Shown: one piece after another, positions 22,591-25,048 of the stretch
Numbering within the stretch: position 1 is the first letter of the stretch
Layout of the letters: the number at the start of each line of letters is the position of its first letter
NCBI GenBank assembly: GCA_016794765.1
Contig: JAEUJG010000103.1
Coordinates: forward strand, 1 to 25,048
Direction of reading: 5' to 3'
DNA from: Spirochaetaceae bacterium
Lineage (GTDB): Bacteria; Spirochaetota; Spirochaetia; Treponematales; Rectinemataceae
DNA: 25,048 nucleotides
The notes under the pieces: model-generated
The model's input: only the letters and a program-made list of their open reading frames with translations
The model's database searches: none
Told to the model about the DNA's origin: nothing
Position numbers and translations under genes: made by a program

Positions 22591-23473
22591 GCGCACGGCG
22601 GCGGGCTTGGCCCTGCTGGCCATCCTCCTCCTCGCCTCCCTCCTCGCGCCGCTCCTGGCGCCCTTCGAGCGGGGGAAGACCGAGGGGCTCCGCAAGGAGG
22701 TCGTCGACGGCGAGGAACGCTACTTCTTCGCGCCCGAAAGGCCGGGACCCCGACATCCCCTCGGCACGGACCGCTACGGCTACGACATGCTGACCGAGAT
22801 GCTCCACGGCCTCAAGTGGACCCTCGCCGCGGTCTTCGGGATCGCCGTCCTCCGCGCGGGCTTCGCTTTCCTCCTCGGCCTCGCCGCGGTCGGACGTCGC
22901 GGCGGCCTTCGGCGCCGGCGCTCCTTCTCGCCGCTGGCGGCCTTCCCTTCCTTCGTCGTCGCCTATCTCCTGCTTTTCCGCGTCACGATCAACTCGCCCC
23001 TGCCGGCCTTTTCCCTCTTCCTCTACCAGGCGACGGTCGTCGCCCTCCTCGACCTGCCGGGCGTCGCGCGCTCCTTCGCGGCCAAGGCGCGGAGCGTCGC
23101 CGCGTCCTCTTTCGTCGAGGCCGCCCGTTCCGCCGGCGCGGACTCGCGCTGGATCGCGGCCCGGCACGTGGCGCCCTTCCTGGCCGACGATTTCTTCGAG
23201 GCGATTCCCGTCCAGGCGGTGGCGACGGCGGCCTTCATCGCCAAGCTGGGGCTCTTTTCGCTCTTCATCGGCGGCACCACCCTGAGCCTCGATCCCGTCC
23301 TCCTCCAGCCTTCGCGGATGGAACTCGTGGGCCTCATGGGCTACCACAACGGCGACATCCTCGGCGCTCCCTGGCTCTTCCTCGGACCTTTCGCGGGCTG
23401 GCTCCTGGTGTTCACCGCCGCCGAGTTGCTTTCCTCCGGCCTCCGCCGCCGCCGGGGAGGTCCGATCCGGTAG
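22583..23473 (+). CDS. ABC transporter permease, DppC/OppC-like (diverged)
   Basis: A 296-residue membrane protein, the likely partner of the upstream permease. The N-terminal TM is followed by HPLGTDRYGYDMLTEMLHG, diagnostic for OppC/DppC-type permeases, and a cytoplasmic loop SSFVEAARSAGADSRWIAAR then HVAPF fits the EAA motif that docks the ATPase. The ATG overlaps the preceding stop (8 nt), so the two are translated together. The system presumably moves short peptides or similar solutes; direction and substrate are not evident. It ends at the -35 box of proS. Confidence 0.88.
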   Translation: MNRRTAAGLALLAILLLASLLAPLLAPFERGKTEGLRKEVVDGEERYFFAPERPGPRHPLGTDRYGYDMLTEMLHGLKWTLAAVFGIAVLRAGFAFLLGLAAVGRRGGLRRRRSFSPLAAFPSFVVAYLLLFRVTINSPLPAFSLFLYQATVVALLDLPGVARSFAAKARSVAASSFVEAARSAGADSRWIAARHVAPFLADDFFEAIPVQAVATAAFIAKLGLFSLFIGGTTLSLDPVLLQPSRMELVGLMGYHNGDILGAPWLFLGPFAGWLLVFTAAELLSSGLRRRRGGPIR

Positions 23474-23474
23474 A

Positions 23475-23504
23475 TTGCCCTTCCTCTCCCCTTCGCGCTA
23501 TTAT
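23475..23504 (+). promoter_or_regulatory. Promoter of proS
   Basis: -35 TTGCCC (23475-23480), 18-nt spacer, -10 TATTAT (23499-23504). It begins right after the permease stop codon. The leader is about 29 nt with a GAGG ribosome site. Confidence 0.6.
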
Positions 23505-23539
23505 GGGCGCCAACACTTTTTCGTCACGAGGTAGCCCGG

Positions 23540-25006
23540 ATGGCCGACAAGATCACCCCCCGCAGCGTCGATTACTCGCAGTGGTACATCGACATCATCC
23601 TCAACGCCAAGCTCGCGGACTACAGCCCCGTCAAGGGCTGCATGGTGATCAGGCCGCGGGGCTACGCGATCTGGGAGCGCATCCAGGCCGAGCTCGACAA
23701 GCGCTTCAAGGAAACCGGCCACGAAAACGCCTATTTCCCGATGCTCATCCCCATGAGCTTCCTCAAGAAGGAGGCCGAGCACGTCGAGGGCTTCGCTCCC
23801 GAGCTCGCGGTCGTCACGCACGGCGGCGGCGAGGAGCTCGACGAGCCCTACTGCATCCGCCCCACCTCCGAGACGATCATCTGGGCGAAGTACAAGGACT
23901 GGATCCAGTCCTGGCGCGACCTGCCCCTCCTCTACAACCAGTGGGCCAACGTCATGCGCTGGGAGAAGCGCACGAGGCTCTTCCTCCGCACCGCCGAGTT
24001 CCTCTGGCAGGAGGGCCACACGGCCCACGAGACCCGCGAGGAGGCCGAGGCCGAGACGATGCGGATGCTCGAGGTCTACCGCTCCGTCGCCGAGCAGCAC
24101 CTCTGCCTGCCCGTCGTCGCCGGCGTCAAGAGCGAAACCGAGAAGTTCGCCGGCGCGGTGCGCACCTACACCATCGAGGCGATGATGCAGGACAAGAAGG
24201 CCCTCCAGGCCGGCACGAGCCACTTCCTCGGCCAGAACTTCGCCAAGGCCTTCGACGTCCAGTACCAGAACCGCGAGGGCAAGCTCGACCACGTCTGGGC
24301 GACGAGCTGGGGCGTCTCCACGCGCCTCATCGGCGCCGTCATCATGACCCACTCCGACGACAAGGGGCTCGTCCTCCCGCCCTCCCTGGCTCCCGAGCAG
24401 CTCGTCATCGTCCCCATCGTGAAGAAGGACACCCAGGCGGCCGTCCTGGCCTACGCCGACAAGCTCCTCGCGGAGCTCAAGGGCGTCGGCGTGCGCGCCA
24501 AGCTCGACGCCGACGACTCGGCCAGCCCCGGCTGGAAGTTCGCCGAGTGGGAGATGCGCGGCGTGCCCCTCCGCATGGAGGTGGGCGCCCGCGACCTCGA
24601 GGCCGGCAAGTGCGTCCTCGTGCGCCGCGACACGGGCGAGAAGCTCGTCGTCTCCGCCCTTGAGGCCGCGGCCAAGGCCCGCGAGCTTCTCGACGCGATC
24701 CAGCAGAACCTCCTCGAGAAGGCGCGTTCCTTCCGCGAGGCCCACACCGTGCCCGTCGCCGACTTCGAGGGCATGAAGGCCTTCTTCGGCCTCGCCGGCG
24801 AGGACTTGGCCGGCGCCGAGGCCGCGAAGGGCGGCTTCGCCGAGGGCCTCTGGTGCGGTTCCGCGACCTGCGAGGCGAGCCTCAAGCAGGCGACCAAGGC
24901 GACCCTCCGCTGCATGCCCCTGGACCGGCAGGACGACATCCACGGGAACTGCTGCCTTTGCGGCGCCCCCGCCAAGCACCGGGCGATTTTCGCCAGGAAC
25001 TACTGA
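23540..25006 (+). CDS. proS: Prolyl-tRNA synthetase, archaeal/eukaryal type
   Basis: A 488-residue class II synthetase that charges tRNA-Pro. Motifs: RPRGYAIWE (38-46), [14 protein letters not shown] (105-118), and motif 2 starting [15 protein letters not shown] (140-154). The HIGA-type anticodon domain follows (LVIVPIVKK onward). There is no bacterial editing insertion, and the C-terminus carries a zinc-binding domain with Cys residues in [17 protein letters not shown] and [11 protein letters not shown], ending in ...RNY as in archaeal and eukaryal enzymes. This is the shorter type found in archaea and in several bacterial groups including spirochaetes and mycoplasmas. It is a single gene with its own promoter. 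Confidence 0.97.
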   Translation: MADKITPRSVDYSQWYIDIILNAKLADYSPVKGCMVIRPRGYAIWERIQAELDKRFKETGHENAYFPMLIPMSFLKKEAEHVEGFAPELAVVTHGGGEELDEPYCIRPTSETIIWAKYKDWIQSWRDLPLLYNQWANVMRWEKRTRLFLRTAEFLWQEGHTAHETREEAEAETMRMLEVYRSVAEQHLCLPVVAGVKSETEKFAGAVRTYTIEAMMQDKKALQAGTSHFLGQNFAKAFDVQYQNREGKLDHVWATSWGVSTRLIGAVIMTHSDDKGLVLPPSLAPEQLVIVPIVKKDTQAAVLAYADKLLAELKGVGVRAKLDADDSASPGWKFAEWEMRGVPLRMEVGARDLEAGKCVLVRRDTGEKLVVSALEAAAKARELLDAIQQNLLEKARSFREAHTVPVADFEGMKAFFGLAGEDLAGAEAAKGGFAEGLWCGSATCEASLKQATKATLRCMPLDRQDDIHGNCCLCGAPAKHRAIFARNY

Positions 25007-25048
25007 GAAAAGTGCGCGTTTCCCTTTCCCGGACGGCCGCCCGCGTGG

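Overview
The window is one contiguous, very GC-rich and densely coding bacterial segment. It has short intergenic gaps, many start/stop overlaps of the ATGA type, and no rRNA, tRNA or CRISPR that I can see. The gene content suggests an anaerobic or microaerophilic, motile bacterium: a tungsten-type aldehyde:ferredoxin oxidoreductase, a glycyl radical enzyme with its activase, a chemoreceptor, two HisKA_2-type sensor kinases and an archaeal/eukaryal-type prolyl-tRNA synthetase. A high-GC spirochaete fits this mixture best, but that is an inference from gene content and not a proof.

Layout, left to right. Positions 1-2105 (minus): promoter, four-cluster ferredoxin and an AOR-family enzyme that runs off the left edge. 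2146-6437 (minus): a Cache/HAMP/HisKA_2 kinase and a methyl-accepting chemotaxis protein, separated by a 51-bp tandem duplication that includes the 3' end of the chemoreceptor gene. 6539-7375 (plus): a two-gene thiF-thiS operon. 7425-9668 (minus): 5-formyl-THF cyclo-ligase, OsmC-like protein and a CsgG/LpoB-like lipoprotein in one operon. 9730-11678 (minus): single-receiver response regulator, purine-type phosphoribosyltransferase and a FecR-domain lipoprotein, each with its own promoter. 11716-14180 (minus): yjjI-yjjW glycyl radical enzyme and activase, divergent across a 544-bp AT-richer regulatory region from pruA (14725-16374, plus). 16421-16510: a 90-bp element with perfect 12-bp terminal inverted repeats, abutting the stop codon of a second HisKA_2 kinase (minus). 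That kinase is divergent from a single-receiver regulator (plus). 18162-18551: a thioredoxin-fold protein. 18572-23473 (plus): an active and a catalytically dead M16 peptidase followed by two diverged Dpp/Opp-type permeases. 23475-25006: promoter and proS. Positions 25007-25048 hold nothing I can identify.

Two themes stand out. First, sigma70-like promoters are unusually easy to read, and at several genes the -10 hexamer lies only 6-7 nt from the ATG, which implies leaderless transcripts. Second, there are several small unexplained modules: the M16 pair linked to permeases without an ATPase or binding protein, the function-unknown YjjI/YjjW pair opposite a P5C dehydrogenase, and the 90-bp inverted-repeat element.
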